Assembly: GCF_008119785.1 (NCBI RefSeq)
Contig: NZ_VSFA01000064.1
Location: 1-40,522 of the forward strand
From: Micromonospora sp. MP36
GTDB taxonomy: Bacteria > Actinomycetota > Actinomycetes > Mycobacteriales > Micromonosporaceae
Direction: 5' to 3'
DNA: 40,522 nucleotides
The translations under genes were made by a program, and so were the position numbers. A model generated the notes under the pieces. That model was not told where the DNA came from and made no database searches. It worked only from the letters and a program-made list of their open reading frames with translations. Shown here piece by piece: positions 24,643 to 32,421 of the stretch. The first letter of the stretch is position 1, and every line of letters starts with the position of its first letter.

Positions 24643-25455
24643 ATGGCGGGGCGATACGGCGAGGACGTGCTGGCGGGGGACTGGCGGCGGCGGAAGGTCA
24701 CCCCGGAGGTGGACGCCGAACCGGACCTGGTCGTCGAGGACGCCGACTCCGGGTTCTGCGGTGCGGTGGTCGGCTTCGAGTCCGGCGCGGTGGTGCTGGA
24801 GGACCGGCACGGCCGGCGGCGCAACTTCCCGCTGCTCCCGGCCGCGTTCCTGCTCGACGGCCGGCCGGTCACCCTGCGCCGGCCGGTACGCGCTCCGGTG
24901 CCCGCCGCCCGCCGGCGGACCGCCTCCGGCTCGATCGCGGTCGACAACGTCCGGGCGCAGGTCGCCAAGGCCAGCCGGATCTGGGTCGAGGGCGTGCACG
25001 ACGCCGCGCTGGTCGAGCGGATCTGGGGCGACGACCTGCGGATCGAGGGCGTGGTGGTGGAGCCGCTGGACGGCATCGACGCCCTGGCCGCCGAGGTGCG
25101 CGCCTTCGGCCCCGGCCCGGGTCGCCGGCTCGGCGTGCTCGTCGACCACCTCGTGCCGGGTTCCAAGGAGAGCCGGATCGTGGCGGCCGTGACCTCGCCG
25201 CACGTGCTGGTCACCGGCCACCCGTACGTGGACGTGTGGCAGGCGGTGAAGCCGAAGGCGCTGGGCATCCCCGCCTGGCCGGTGGTGCCACCGGGGCGGC
25301 CCTGGAAGGAGGGGGTCTGCGCGGCCCTCGGGGTGGCCGAGCCGGCGGACATGTGGCGGCACATCCTGTCCCGGGTGGACAGCTTCGCCGACGTGGAGAC
25401 GCCCCTGATCAATGCCATGGAACGGTTGATCGACTTCGTCACGGAGCCCGGTTGA
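24643..25455 (+). CDS. DUF3097 protein
   Basis: A 270-residue protein highly characteristic of DUF3097, a family found almost only in actinobacteria. Recognisable blocks are RYGEDVLAGDWRRRKVTPEV at the N terminus, IWVEGVHDAALVERIWGDDL in the middle and GVLVDHLVPGSKESRI, with HPYVDVWQAVKP towards the end. The VEGxxDA...D pattern is reminiscent of Toprim-like nuclease or primase cores; that relation is my inference. TAGCGT stands 7 bases before ATG 24643 and no ribosome site is present, so it is probably leaderless. Downstream lies the degraded DUF2975/Xre pair. Confidence 0.9.
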   Translation: MAGRYGEDVLAGDWRRRKVTPEVDAEPDLVVEDADSGFCGAVVGFESGAVVLEDRHGRRRNFPLLPAAFLLDGRPVTLRRPVRAPVPAARRRTASGSIAVDNVRAQVAKASRIWVEGVHDAALVERIWGDDLRIEGVVVEPLDGIDALAAEVRAFGPGPGRRLGVLVDHLVPGSKESRIVAAVTSPHVLVTGHPYVDVWQAVKPKALGIPAWPVVPPGRPWKEGVCAALGVAEPADMWRHILSRVDSFADVETPLINAMERLIDFVTEPG

Positions 25456-25494
25456 GCGGTCGCGTCCCGAGTCGGGCCGGATTACCGACACCTA

Positions 25495-25500
25495 TTGACA
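25495..25500 (+). promoter_or_regulatory. Orphan -35 box and inverted repeat before the decayed DUF2975 gene
   Basis: TTGACA is a perfect -35 hexamer inside CCTAT-TGACATTCG-ATAGG (25491-25509), but no -10 box occurs at the proper distance. It may be the surviving part of the DUF2975 promoter and operator, with the -10 and start codon deleted. Confidence 0.35.
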
Positions 25501-25508
25501 TTCGATAG

Positions 25509-25868
25509 GAAGCGGACCTCGCCTACCTGAGGTGGCCGCTGACTGCCGTCACGGTGTTCTGGGTGCTGTGCGTCCAGGTGGTGATCGTGGCCACCTGGAA
25601 GTTGCTCACCCTGGTCAGGAACGACCGCATCTTCAGCACCGCCTCGCTGGGGTGGGTCGACGCGATCGTGTGGGCCATCGCCGCCGCGTGGGTGGTGCTC
25701 GTGGGCGTGTTCCGCTACATCGGCTTCACCGTGGACGACCCTGGCCTACCGCTCCTGCTGTTCCTGATGGTCGTCGGCGTCGCCGCGCTGGGGCTCCTGA
25801 TGGTGGTCATGCGCGCCCTGCTACGGCAGGCCACCACGCTGCGCACCGACATGGAAGCGGTGATCTGA
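25509..25868 (+). pseudogene. DUF2975 membrane protein, 5'-truncated
   Basis: The reading frame opens directly after an in-frame TAG (25506-25508) with E-A-D-L-A-Y-L-R-W-P-L and runs 119 codons to TGA 25868. Three transmembrane segments (VTVFWVLCVQVVIVATW, VDAIVWAIAAAWVVLVGV, LLLFLMVVGVAALGLLMVV) and the ending RALLRQATTLRTDMEAVI match DUF2975 proteins, which normally have about 160 or more residues and four membrane segments. The first membrane segment and start codon are missing; the only internal start is GTG 25554 (104 residues), with no ribosome site. Family members are usually followed by a small Xre-type regulator, whose remnant directly follows here. Confidence 0.7.
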
Positions 25869-25937
25869 TGCCAGCCCGGCGACCTGCTCGAGTGGGTCGA
25901 GGACGAGCCATCGGGCGCACCCGGTGTCGGGGACTGA
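25869..25937 (+). pseudogene. Remnant of Xre-family (YozG-like) regulator
   Basis: Immediately after the DUF2975 stop, and in the same frame, the codons read CQPGDLLEWVEDEPSGAPG to a stop at 25937. CQPGDLLEW is the hallmark C terminus of the small Xre helix-turn-helix partners of DUF2975 proteins, normally about 70-80 residues. The DNA-binding part is gone. The sequence ATCTGATGCC at the junction looks like the original overlapping start (TGATG) of the regulator joined to its own 3' end, as expected after deletion between two short TGCC repeats. Confidence 0.6.
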
Positions 25938-25959
25938 CCACGCAGTAGGTAGCGATCCA

Positions 25960-26005
25960 GTGCCCGGACGGCCCGGGCCGGCCACCTCCGGCCGGGCGGC
26001 CCGGG
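25960..26005. terminator. GC-rich hairpin before the converging serine hydrolase gene
   Basis: gacggcccgggccggcc-acctcc-ggccgggcggcccggggcc can fold into a long imperfect stem just past the serine hydrolase stop (26022, minus strand). It probably ends that transcript. Confidence 0.45.
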
Positions 26006-26021
26006 GCCGGCTGTGGCGGGG

Positions 26022-27335
26022 TCAGGGTTCCTGGTCGGGGGTCCGGGTGAAGACGAAGGTGGCGATGTCGAGGGCGACCGGGTGCCCGGCGGAGTCCCGG
26101 ATCACGGTGAGGATCTCACCGTCCTGCGAGCCGGAGCGGCCCCGCCAGCGGTCCGGGCCCTCGGCGGTGAACCGGAGGATCGGCCGACCCACCGGTCCGC
26201 CGACGAGGTCGCCGGACGGGTCGGGACGGAACTCGTACTCCAGACCCATCCACCACCAGCGGCCGGTCAGCTCGGCCAGTCCCGCCGCGGGCTCCGCGGC
26301 CGGGAGCCACGGGGTGGGCGGGGTCGGCTCGGCGTCCAGCACCAGGGTGAGCACCTCGCGGGCGAGGCCGACCACGTGGTGGCCGCGGCTGAGGCCGTAC
26401 GCGTTGGCGAAGTCGACCACGGCGGCCCGGCCGGGCCGGTACACCGCGAGGCCGGCGACGTACCCGGGCATCGAGCCGCCGTGCCCCACGTACACCCGGT
26501 CGCCGACCCGGTAGAGCTCCAGGCCGAGGCCGTGCCCGCCGGTCCAGGAGTCCAGGTCGCTGATCACCACGGGCGCGCACATCTCGGTGAGGGTGGCCGG
26601 CGCGAGCACGTCCGGGGCCGGGTCGGCGAGGAACGCCGCCCACCGGCCCAGGTCCGCCACCGTCGACCAGAGCTGGCCGGCGGGGGCCATGGCGCCGGTG
26701 TCGGTGCGGGGCTCCTCGCGCAGGGTGTCGTGCCAGGGGTGGACCACGTAGCCCCGGGCGTACGGCTCGGTCGGGTGGTAGGTGGTGCGCCGCATGCCCA
26801 GCGGTTCGAGGATCCGCTCGCGGAGCAGGTCGGCCCACGGGGTACCGGTGATCCGCTCCAGCACCCCGCCGAGCAGCCCGTACGCCAGGTTGGAATAGTG
26901 GTAGACCCGGTGCGGCGGGTGCGCGATCTTCTCCGGCGTCAGCCCGGCGAGCAGGGTGGCCAGGTCGGCGCCCGCGGTCCGCTCCCACCACTGCCCGTCC
27001 GGCTCGCGCTGCAGCCCGCTGGCGTGCCCGAGCAGTTGGCGCAGGGTGAGCGCGCCCACCGGGGTGCCCGGCAGGTGCCGCTCCAGCGGGTCGTCCAGGG
27101 CCAGCCTGCCGGCATCGCGCTGCTGCATGACCAGCACGGCGGTCATGGTCTTGCTGATCGACCCGATCCGGTACTGCAGGTCCTCGTCGGGGCGGGGCTG
27201 CTCGCCGGCGACCGCGAGGTGGGCGAGCGCGCCGTCCCGGATCACCCCGAGGGCGAGGGAGGGTGCGCGCCCCTCGGCCTGGGCCCGCGCGACCAGCGCG
27301 TCCACCTGTCGGGCGGTCTCCGGCAGCAGAGCCAT
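26022..27335 (-). CDS. Beta-lactamase-family serine hydrolase (class C/esterase-like)
   Basis: A 437-residue protein with the three active-site elements of the PBP-like serine hydrolases: SISK near residues 59-62 (nucleophile and lysine), YSN near 148 and HGG near 278 in place of KTG. A C-terminal beta domain (about 345-437) follows. No signal peptide is visible, so it is probably cytosolic, and an esterase or peptidase role is more likely than antibiotic resistance. GAGGAGG is 8 bases before ATG 27335. It is divergent from the NfeD gene; GAGATCATCTC (27378-27388) lies between them. Confidence 0.88.
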   Translation of the reverse strand: MALLPETARQVDALVARAQAEGRAPSLALGVIRDGALAHLAVAGEQPRPDEDLQYRIGSISKTMTAVLVMQQRDAGRLALDDPLERHLPGTPVGALTLRQLLGHASGLQREPDGQWWERTAGADLATLLAGLTPEKIAHPPHRVYHYSNLAYGLLGGVLERITGTPWADLLRERILEPLGMRRTTYHPTEPYARGYVVHPWHDTLREEPRTDTGAMAPAGQLWSTVADLGRWAAFLADPAPDVLAPATLTEMCAPVVISDLDSWTGGHGLGLELYRVGDRVYVGHGGSMPGYVAGLAVYRPGRAAVVDFANAYGLSRGHHVVGLAREVLTLVLDAEPTPPTPWLPAAEPAAGLAELTGRWWWMGLEYEFRPDPSGDLVGGPVGRPILRFTAEGPDRWRGRSGSQDGEILTVIRDSAGHPVALDIATFVFTRTPDQEP

Positions 27336-27377
27336 GGTGGGGTCCTCCTCGTCGCGGTTCGGCGGTGCCGAGCTTAG

Positions 27378-27388
27378 GAGATCATCTC
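27378..27388. promoter_or_regulatory. Short palindrome between serine hydrolase and nfeD genes
   Basis: GAGAT-C-ATCTC is a perfect 11-base palindrome, 43 bases upstream of the serine hydrolase start and 40 bases upstream of the NfeD start. It may be an operator; length and context make this weak. Confidence 0.25.
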
Positions 27389-27427
27389 GGGTCGTTGCCG
27401 CGTGCGTCGACGTGTCACGATCGTGGG

Positions 27428-27901
27428 GTGGACGCCGTGTTCTGGATCGTGTTGGGTGTGTTGCTGGCGGTCGCCGAGATCTTCACGACGACGCTGTTCC
27501 TGATCATGTTCGCGGCCGGGGCGTTCGCTGCCGCCGGCGCTGCCGCCCTCGGTGCCCCGGTCGCGCTCCAGGCGCTGGTCTTCGCCGTGGTCTCCGCGCT
27601 GTGCGTGGCGGTGGTCCGGCCGGTGATCCGGCGGCACGCCCGGCCGGCGCTGGAGAGCGGCGAGCAGCCGTTCGGCATCGAGGCGCTCGAGGGGGCCACG
27701 GCCCTGGTGCTGGAGCCGGTGACCGCCGAGCGGGGGCTTGTCAAGATCGACGGTGAGCTGTGGAGTGCCCGGGCGTACGACGCGACGCGGAGTTACGCCG
27801 CCGGTGAGCGGGTGCAGGTGATAAAGGTCCAGGGCGCCATCGCCCTGGTCTGGCAGGACGACATTTCCACCCCGGGCGGGTTGCCCGAAGCGAAAAGGTG
27901 A
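27428..27901 (+). CDS. NfeD-like membrane protein
   Basis: A 157-residue protein with two to three transmembrane segments (about 4-30 and 40-65) followed by a soluble beta-barrel (OB-fold) domain, GATALVLEPVTAERGLVKIDGELW through VQVIKVQGAIALVW, typical of short NfeD proteins. The start is GTG 27428 (VDAVFWIV); CACGAT 6 bases upstream may serve as -10 of a leaderless transcript. It overlaps the SPFH gene. NfeD proteins partner with SPFH scaffolds in membrane microdomains or membrane-protein quality control. Confidence 0.9.
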   Translation: MDAVFWIVLGVLLAVAEIFTTTLFLIMFAAGAFAAAGAAALGAPVALQALVFAVVSALCVAVVRPVIRRHARPALESGEQPFGIEALEGATALVLEPVTAERGLVKIDGELWSARAYDATRSYAAGERVQVIKVQGAIALVWQDDISTPGGLPEAKR

Positions 27902-27906
27902 AGGGT

Positions 27907-29013
27907 ATGGAGTTTGCCGCGATCGTGTTGATCGCTGTAGCGGTGATCGTCGTGGTGACGCTGGTGAAGGCGGTGCGGGTCGTGCCGCAGCAGCGCCAGG
28001 ACGTGGTGGAGCGCCTGGGGAAGTACAAGCGGACCTTGAACCCGGGGCTGAACCTGTTGGTGCCGTACATCGACAAGGTGCGTACCAAGGTCGACATGCG
28101 GGAGCAGGTGGTCAGCTTCCCGCCGCAGCCGGTGATCACCTCGGACAACCTCGTCGTCTCGATCGACACCGTGCTCTACTTCAAGGTGGTCGACTCGGTC
28201 CGGGCCACCTACGAGATCTCCAACTTCCTCCAGGCCATCGAGCAGCTCACCGTCACCACGCTGCGCAACGTGATCGGTTCGCTGGACCTGGAGCGGGCGC
28301 TGACCAGCCGCGAGGAGATCAACCGGCACCTCTCCGGCGTGCTCGACGAGACCACCGGCCGGTGGGGCATCAAGGTCACCCGGGTCGAGATCAAGGCGAT
28401 CGAGCCGCCGCCGAGCATCCGCGACTCGATGGAGAAGCAGATGCGCGCCGAGCGGGACCGCCGGGCCGCGATCCTCAACGCCGAGGGTCTCAAGCAGTCG
28501 CAGATCCTCACCGCCGAGGGCGAGAAGCAGGCCGCGGTGCTGCGCGCCGACGGTGACCGGCAGGCCCGGATCCTCCAGGCGGAGGGCCAGGCCAAGGCGA
28601 TCCGTACCGTCTTCGACGCGATCCACCAGGCCAACCCGAGCCAGAAGGTGCTCGCCTACCAGTACCTCCAGGCGCTGCCGCAGATCGCCAACGGCTCGGC
28701 CAACAAGGTCTGGATCGTCCCGGCCGAGCTGACCAAGGCCCTGGAGGGGATGGGCGGCGCGCTGGGCGGGCTGGCCAACATGGTCGGTGACGTGCCGTCG
28801 CCGGAGGCCAGCAAGGGCGCCGGCGAGGTGGAGCGCGAGGCCGCCGAGGCCGCGCAGGCTGCCGCGACCGCCGCCCAGGAGATCCACAACGAGGTACGCG
28901 TCGCCGAGGCGCAGGCCACCGGCGGCAAGGGCCCGCAGGGGCTGCCGGCCCCCGAGCCGGTCTCCCCGGAGAGCCTGCTCAACGACCCGTCGGACCAGCG
29001 CGAACGGGGCTGA
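27907..29013 (+). CDS. SPFH/band 7 (stomatin-like) protein
   Basis: A 368-residue membrane-anchored scaffold. An N-terminal hydrophobic helix (about 2-22) is followed by the SPFH domain with VPQQRQDVVERLGKY and the stomatin hallmark IGSLDLERALTSREEIN; a coiled-coil region rich in Glu/Ala/Arg (MRAERDRRAAILNAEG, QILTAEGEKQAAVLRADG, QARILQAEGQAKAI) promotes oligomers. The tail is Ala/Glu then Pro-rich. ATG 27907 has AAGGTG at good spacing; GTG 27898, which overlaps the NfeD stop, would add three residues. With NfeD it forms the conserved two-gene operon. Confidence 0.93.
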   Translation: MEFAAIVLIAVAVIVVVTLVKAVRVVPQQRQDVVERLGKYKRTLNPGLNLLVPYIDKVRTKVDMREQVVSFPPQPVITSDNLVVSIDTVLYFKVVDSVRATYEISNFLQAIEQLTVTTLRNVIGSLDLERALTSREEINRHLSGVLDETTGRWGIKVTRVEIKAIEPPPSIRDSMEKQMRAERDRRAAILNAEGLKQSQILTAEGEKQAAVLRADGDRQARILQAEGQAKAIRTVFDAIHQANPSQKVLAYQYLQALPQIANGSANKVWIVPAELTKALEGMGGALGGLANMVGDVPSPEASKGAGEVEREAAEAAQAAATAAQEIHNEVRVAEAQATGGKGPQGLPAPEPVSPESLLNDPSDQRERG

Positions 29014-29021
29014 TCCGGACG

Positions 29022-29040
29022 GCCGTCCGCCCCGGACGGC
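29022..29040 (+). terminator. Hairpin after the SPFH gene
   Basis: gccgtccg (29022-29029) and cggacggc (29033-29040) form a perfect 8-base stem with a ccc loop, followed by aaatgc, nine bases past the SPFH stop. Confidence 0.55.
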
Positions 29041-29162
29041 AAATGCGAGAAAGCCTCATGCGGCGCCCCGGTGCCTGCCACGATCGGTCTGAGGACGGGT
29101 GGTGAGCAGGACCGGGGCGCCGTACGCGTCCCGCGCCGCCCGTGGGCGGAGCGAGGTGAGGC

Positions 29163-29987
29163 ATGAAGGATCCGGCGAACAGGCTGTTCTCCAAGGACCT
29201 CTTCTCCAAGGAGCTGTTCTCCAAGGACCAGTTCCCCGGCGCGCACGATCCCGCCGGACCGCTCGGCACCCGGCGTACCGGGGGCGGGTTCGGGGTGCTG
29301 CCGTTCGTCTCGGAGCCGGGGCCGGCCGCCCCGGCCACCAACGCGAGCTGGGCCTGGTCCGTACGCCGGTTCGCCCGCGCGGCGGTCTGGCTGCTGCCCG
29401 CGTACGCGATCCTCTACGGCCTGGTGGCGATGGCCAGCGATGGCGGGGTGGGCAACGATCCCTACCCGGCCGACGGCAACCCGCTCTACCTGGTGGGCTG
29501 GGTGGCCGCGGTATGGCTGGGGCTGCTCGCGCTGCTGGCCCTCACCGGCCTGCTGGCGGCCACCCGGTGCCGGCGGATCGCCGCGGCCGGGCTGCTGGTG
29601 AGCATCGCTGGCACGGTGCTGATGCTGCCCTTCGCCGGGATGGCCCAGGAGGCGCCCGTCTTCGGCACCACCGCGCGCACCCTCGTCCTGTTCGGTGCCA
29701 CCTGCTACAGCGTGGGCTGGTTCCTCACCGGCTGGTCGGTCGCCCGGTCCGGGATGTTCTCCTACGGCGACGGGATCATGCTGATGATCGCCGCCCCGCT
29801 GCTCGGTCTGGCCGGCGCGCTGATCGGCTCGTTGCAGACCTTCGGTGCGATCTTCGCGCTGGTCTCGGGGATCGGCATCGGCTACCGCTCCGGCCGCCTG
29901 GTGCCCGCCGCCATCGCCCGCGACGCGCTCGCCGCCAGTGCCCTCGCCACCCCCACCGCCCCCACCAACCCCACCAGGCCCACCTGA
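29163..29987 (+). CDS. Membrane protein with N-terminal LFSK repeats
   Basis: A 274-residue membrane protein of unknown function. Residues 8-22 are three tandem copies of a five-residue unit (LFSKD, LFSKE, LFSKD) followed by QF, encoded by three 15-base DNA repeats (29184-29228). A proline/glycine-rich linker leads to about six or seven transmembrane segments (about 74-250) and a C terminus made of Thr-Pro repeats (TPTAPTNPTRPT). The repeat could form an amphipathic, positively charged surface helix. GAGGTGAGG precedes ATG 29163. It follows the NfeD-SPFH genes but is separated by a hairpin, so it may be transcribed separately. Confidence 0.75.
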   Translation: MKDPANRLFSKDLFSKELFSKDQFPGAHDPAGPLGTRRTGGGFGVLPFVSEPGPAAPATNASWAWSVRRFARAAVWLLPAYAILYGLVAMASDGGVGNDPYPADGNPLYLVGWVAAVWLGLLALLALTGLLAATRCRRIAAAGLLVSIAGTVLMLPFAGMAQEAPVFGTTARTLVLFGATCYSVGWFLTGWSVARSGMFSYGDGIMLMIAAPLLGLAGALIGSLQTFGAIFALVSGIGIGYRSGRLVPAAIARDALAASALATPTAPTNPTRPT

Positions 29988-30005
29988 CGGCGGCCTGCCA
30001 GCGGC

Positions 30006-30063
30006 GACCATGAGGTGGCGGCGGTCCGGGAGATCCCCATCGCCGCCAACCTCGTGATCAACC
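30006..30063. repeat. Inverted intergenic element with GATCA-GA-GTTGGCGGCG arms
   Basis: gaccatgaggtggcggcg (30006-30023) and cgccgccaacctcgtgatc (30041-30059) are inverted copies of one motif around a 17-base loop. A third copy, ggtgatcatgaagttggcggcgg, lies at 39948-39970 beside the IS30 transposase. The arms resemble a short dispersed repeat of this chromosome. It occupies most of the gap upstream of the PBP gene. Confidence 0.55.
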
Positions 30064-30156
30064 AGGTGCCGGCGTGGCTGGGAGGTCGCCGTGAGGTAAC
30101 TGACAGTTGCCTGGCGGGGTGGCCGGTTGGCGGTGTTTGCGGCAATCCTGGGGGCC

Positions 30157-32361
30157 ATGCCGTCTCCCCGGTCGCCGCTGTCGCGCCTGTTCACCGTGCT
30201 CCTCGCCGGCGTCCTCGCCGGGCTCGTCGTCGCGGTCGCCGCCCTGCCCGGCAATCTGCTCGGCGGGCTGGTCACCAAGTCGGTGCTGGGCGCGTACGCG
30301 CAACTGCCCGACGCGCTGCGTACCCCCGCGCAGCCGCAGCGCTCCTACCTCTACGCCAACGACGGCAAGACGCTGATCACGACGTTCTACGACGTCAACC
30401 GGACCGACGTCCCGCTGGCGGAGATCGCCCCGGTGATGCGCCAGGCGATCGTGGCCGCCGAGGACCGCCGGTTCTACTCCCACGGCGGTGCCGACCTGCG
30501 CGGCATGGTCCGTGCCCTGGTCGCCAACGTGAAGGGCGGCGGCACCGAGCAGGGCGGTTCCACGCTGACCATGCAGTACGTCCGCAACGTGCTCAAGACC
30601 GACCCGACCCGCACGGCGGAGGAGCGGCAGGCGGCCACCGAGCAGACCGTCGGGCGCAAGCTCCAGGAGATCCGGTACGCGTCTGCGCTGGAGAAGACCC
30701 TCAGCAAGGACGAGATCCTCAACCGCTACCTCAACATCGCCTACTTCGGCTCCGGCGCGTACGGCGTCGCCGCGGCCAGCCAGCGCTACTTCGGCAAGCC
30801 GCCGGCCGACCTGACCCTGGGCGAGGCGGCCCTGCTCGCCGGCCTGGTCCAGTCGCCCGACGAGTACAGCCCGATCGACGGGAACAAGGACAAGGCGCTC
30901 CAGCGCCGGACGTACGTGCTCGACTCGATGGTGGCGACCCACGCGATCACCGCGCAGCAGGCCGCCGCGGCCAAGGCGGAGCCGCTCACCCTGCACCCGA
31001 CCGCCCAGCCCAACGGCTGCACGGCGGTCGCCCAGGGCCACGACGACTGGGGCTTCTTCTGCGACTACCTGCGCCAGTGGTGGCTGACCCAGCCGGCCTT
31101 CGGCAACACCGTCAAGGAGCGCGAGCAGGCGCTGCGGCGCGGCGGCTACACGGTCGTCACCACGCTGGACCCGAAGATCCAGGCGACCGCGCAGCAGCAG
31201 GCCACCAAGGTCTACGGGTACGACAACAAGCGCGCCCTGCCGATCGCGGCGGTCGAGCCGGGCACCGGCCGGGTGCTGGCCATGGCGGTCAACCGGCACT
31301 ACAGCCTGGCCGACAACCCGGCCGGGCAGACCAACTACCCGAACACCGTCAACCCGCTGATCTCCGGCGGCGCCAGCGTCGACGGCTACCAGGCCGGGTC
31401 GACCTTCAAGCTGTTCACCATGCTCGCCGCGCTGGAGGCCGGCAAGCCGCTCGCCACCGGCTTCGACGCCCCGGCCAAGCTGCCCACCCGCTACGCCTCC
31501 GACGCCGACGGCAACTGCGATGGCAAGTGGTGCCCGGCCAACGCCAACCCGCAGTGGATGGACGGCTACCGGATGATGTGGGACGGCTTCGGCCGCTCCG
31601 TGAACACGTACTTCGTCTGGCTGGCCGAGCAGGTCGGCGAGGACAAGGTGGTGGAGATGGCGCAGCGGCTCGGCATCACCTTCCGGGCCGACTCCGACGC
31701 CGCCTTCGCCAAGGACAACGCCGCCAACTGGGGCGCGTTCACCCTGGGCGTCGCCGCCACCACCCCGCTCGACCTGGCCAACGCGTACGCCACCGTGGCC
31801 GCCGAGGGGACGTACTGCTCCCCGCTGCCGGTCGCCTCGGTGACCGCGGCCAACGGCGAGAAGGTCGACGTCGGCCAGCCGTCCTGCAAGAAGGTCCTGG
31901 AACCGGACATCGCCCGGGCCGCCACCGACGCCGCCCGCTGCCCGGTCGGCCAGCAGTCCGCGTACGGGCAGTGCAACGGCGGCACCGCCACCGGGGTAAA
32001 CGGGATCGTCGGCCGGCCGGTCGCCGGCAAGACCGGTAGCTCCGAGCAGAACGCCACCGAGACCTTCGTCGGGTTCACCCCGCAGGTCGCCGTCGCCGGC
32101 ATCGCGGCCAACCCCGACGACTCGACCGACCTGGTCGGCTCGGCGGTGCAGGCGAAGGTGATCGACGCGGTGGCCCGGGTGATCCGGACCGCGGTGAACG
32201 GCAAGCCGGTGCAGGACTTCACCGCGCCGAGCCAGGACCTGGCCGGCGACCCGCAGCGCCCCCAGCCACAGCCGACCCCGCAGCCACAGCAGCGGCAGCA
32301 GCAGGACCGGGGCCTCCCGCAGGACCTCCTGCGCTGGCTCCAGAACCGCGGCCGCGGCTGA
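30157..32361 (+). CDS. Class A penicillin-binding protein (glycosyltransferase/transpeptidase)
   Basis: A 735-residue enzyme that polymerises and crosslinks peptidoglycan at the outer membrane face. One transmembrane anchor lies at about 8-30. The GT51 domain shows VAAEDRRFYSHGG (catalytic Glu), EQGGSTLTMQYVRN, RKLQEIRYA and LNRYLNIAYFG. The transpeptidase domain has GSTFK (nucleophile Ser-x-x-Lys), SVN and GKTGSSE. Cysteines in the transpeptidase region (NCDGKWC, TYC..PSC) may form disulfides. The tail is Gln/Pro-rich. ATG 30157 is chosen over the TTG at 30127 because GGGGG precedes it. A GGGGCCCC element follows the stop. Confidence 0.93.
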   Translation: MPSPRSPLSRLFTVLLAGVLAGLVVAVAALPGNLLGGLVTKSVLGAYAQLPDALRTPAQPQRSYLYANDGKTLITTFYDVNRTDVPLAEIAPVMRQAIVAAEDRRFYSHGGADLRGMVRALVANVKGGGTEQGGSTLTMQYVRNVLKTDPTRTAEERQAATEQTVGRKLQEIRYASALEKTLSKDEILNRYLNIAYFGSGAYGVAAASQRYFGKPPADLTLGEAALLAGLVQSPDEYSPIDGNKDKALQRRTYVLDSMVATHAITAQQAAAAKAEPLTLHPTAQPNGCTAVAQGHDDWGFFCDYLRQWWLTQPAFGNTVKEREQALRRGGYTVVTTLDPKIQATAQQQATKVYGYDNKRALPIAAVEPGTGRVLAMAVNRHYSLADNPAGQTNYPNTVNPLISGGASVDGYQAGSTFKLFTMLAALEAGKPLATGFDAPAKLPTRYASDADGNCDGKWCPANANPQWMDGYRMMWDGFGRSVNTYFVWLAEQVGEDKVVEMAQRLGITFRADSDAAFAKDNAANWGAFTLGVAATTPLDLANAYATVAAEGTYCSPLPVASVTAANGEKVDVGQPSCKKVLEPDIARAATDAARCPVGQQSAYGQCNGGTATGVNGIVGRPVAGKTGSSEQNATETFVGFTPQVAVAGIAANPDDSTDLVGSAVQAKVIDAVARVIRTAVNGKPVQDFTAPSQDLAGDPQRPQPQPTPQPQQRQQQDRGLPQDLLRWLQNRGRG

Positions 32362-32368
32362 GCGGTCA

Positions 32369-32420
32369 GGAAGGGGCCCCTGCCATGCCGGAGGCGTTGA
32401 CCGGCGGCCCCTCCTTACCG
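32369..32420. repeat. GGGGCCC intergenic element after the PBP gene
   Basis: aggaaggggcc (32368-32378) is the inverted partner of ggcccctcctt (32407-32417) with two mismatches, around cctgccatgccggaggcgttgaccgg. It occupies the gap between the PBP and acetyltransferase genes, which converge, and likely ends both transcripts. It resembles the element at 21694-21743. Confidence 0.6.
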
Positions 32421-32421
32421 C

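Noticed and set aside
23677..25491. A 604-residue fused protein made of the 264-residue protein plus the opposite strand of the DUF3097 gene
   Set aside because: The upstream part is antisense to a recognisable DUF3097 gene; ATG 24471 with its TACCCT box is the natural start.
26022..27335. Antibiotic-resistance beta-lactamase
   Set aside because: The SxxK-YxN-HGG pattern and lack of a signal peptide fit the broad esterase/peptidase branch of the family, not a secreted lactamase.
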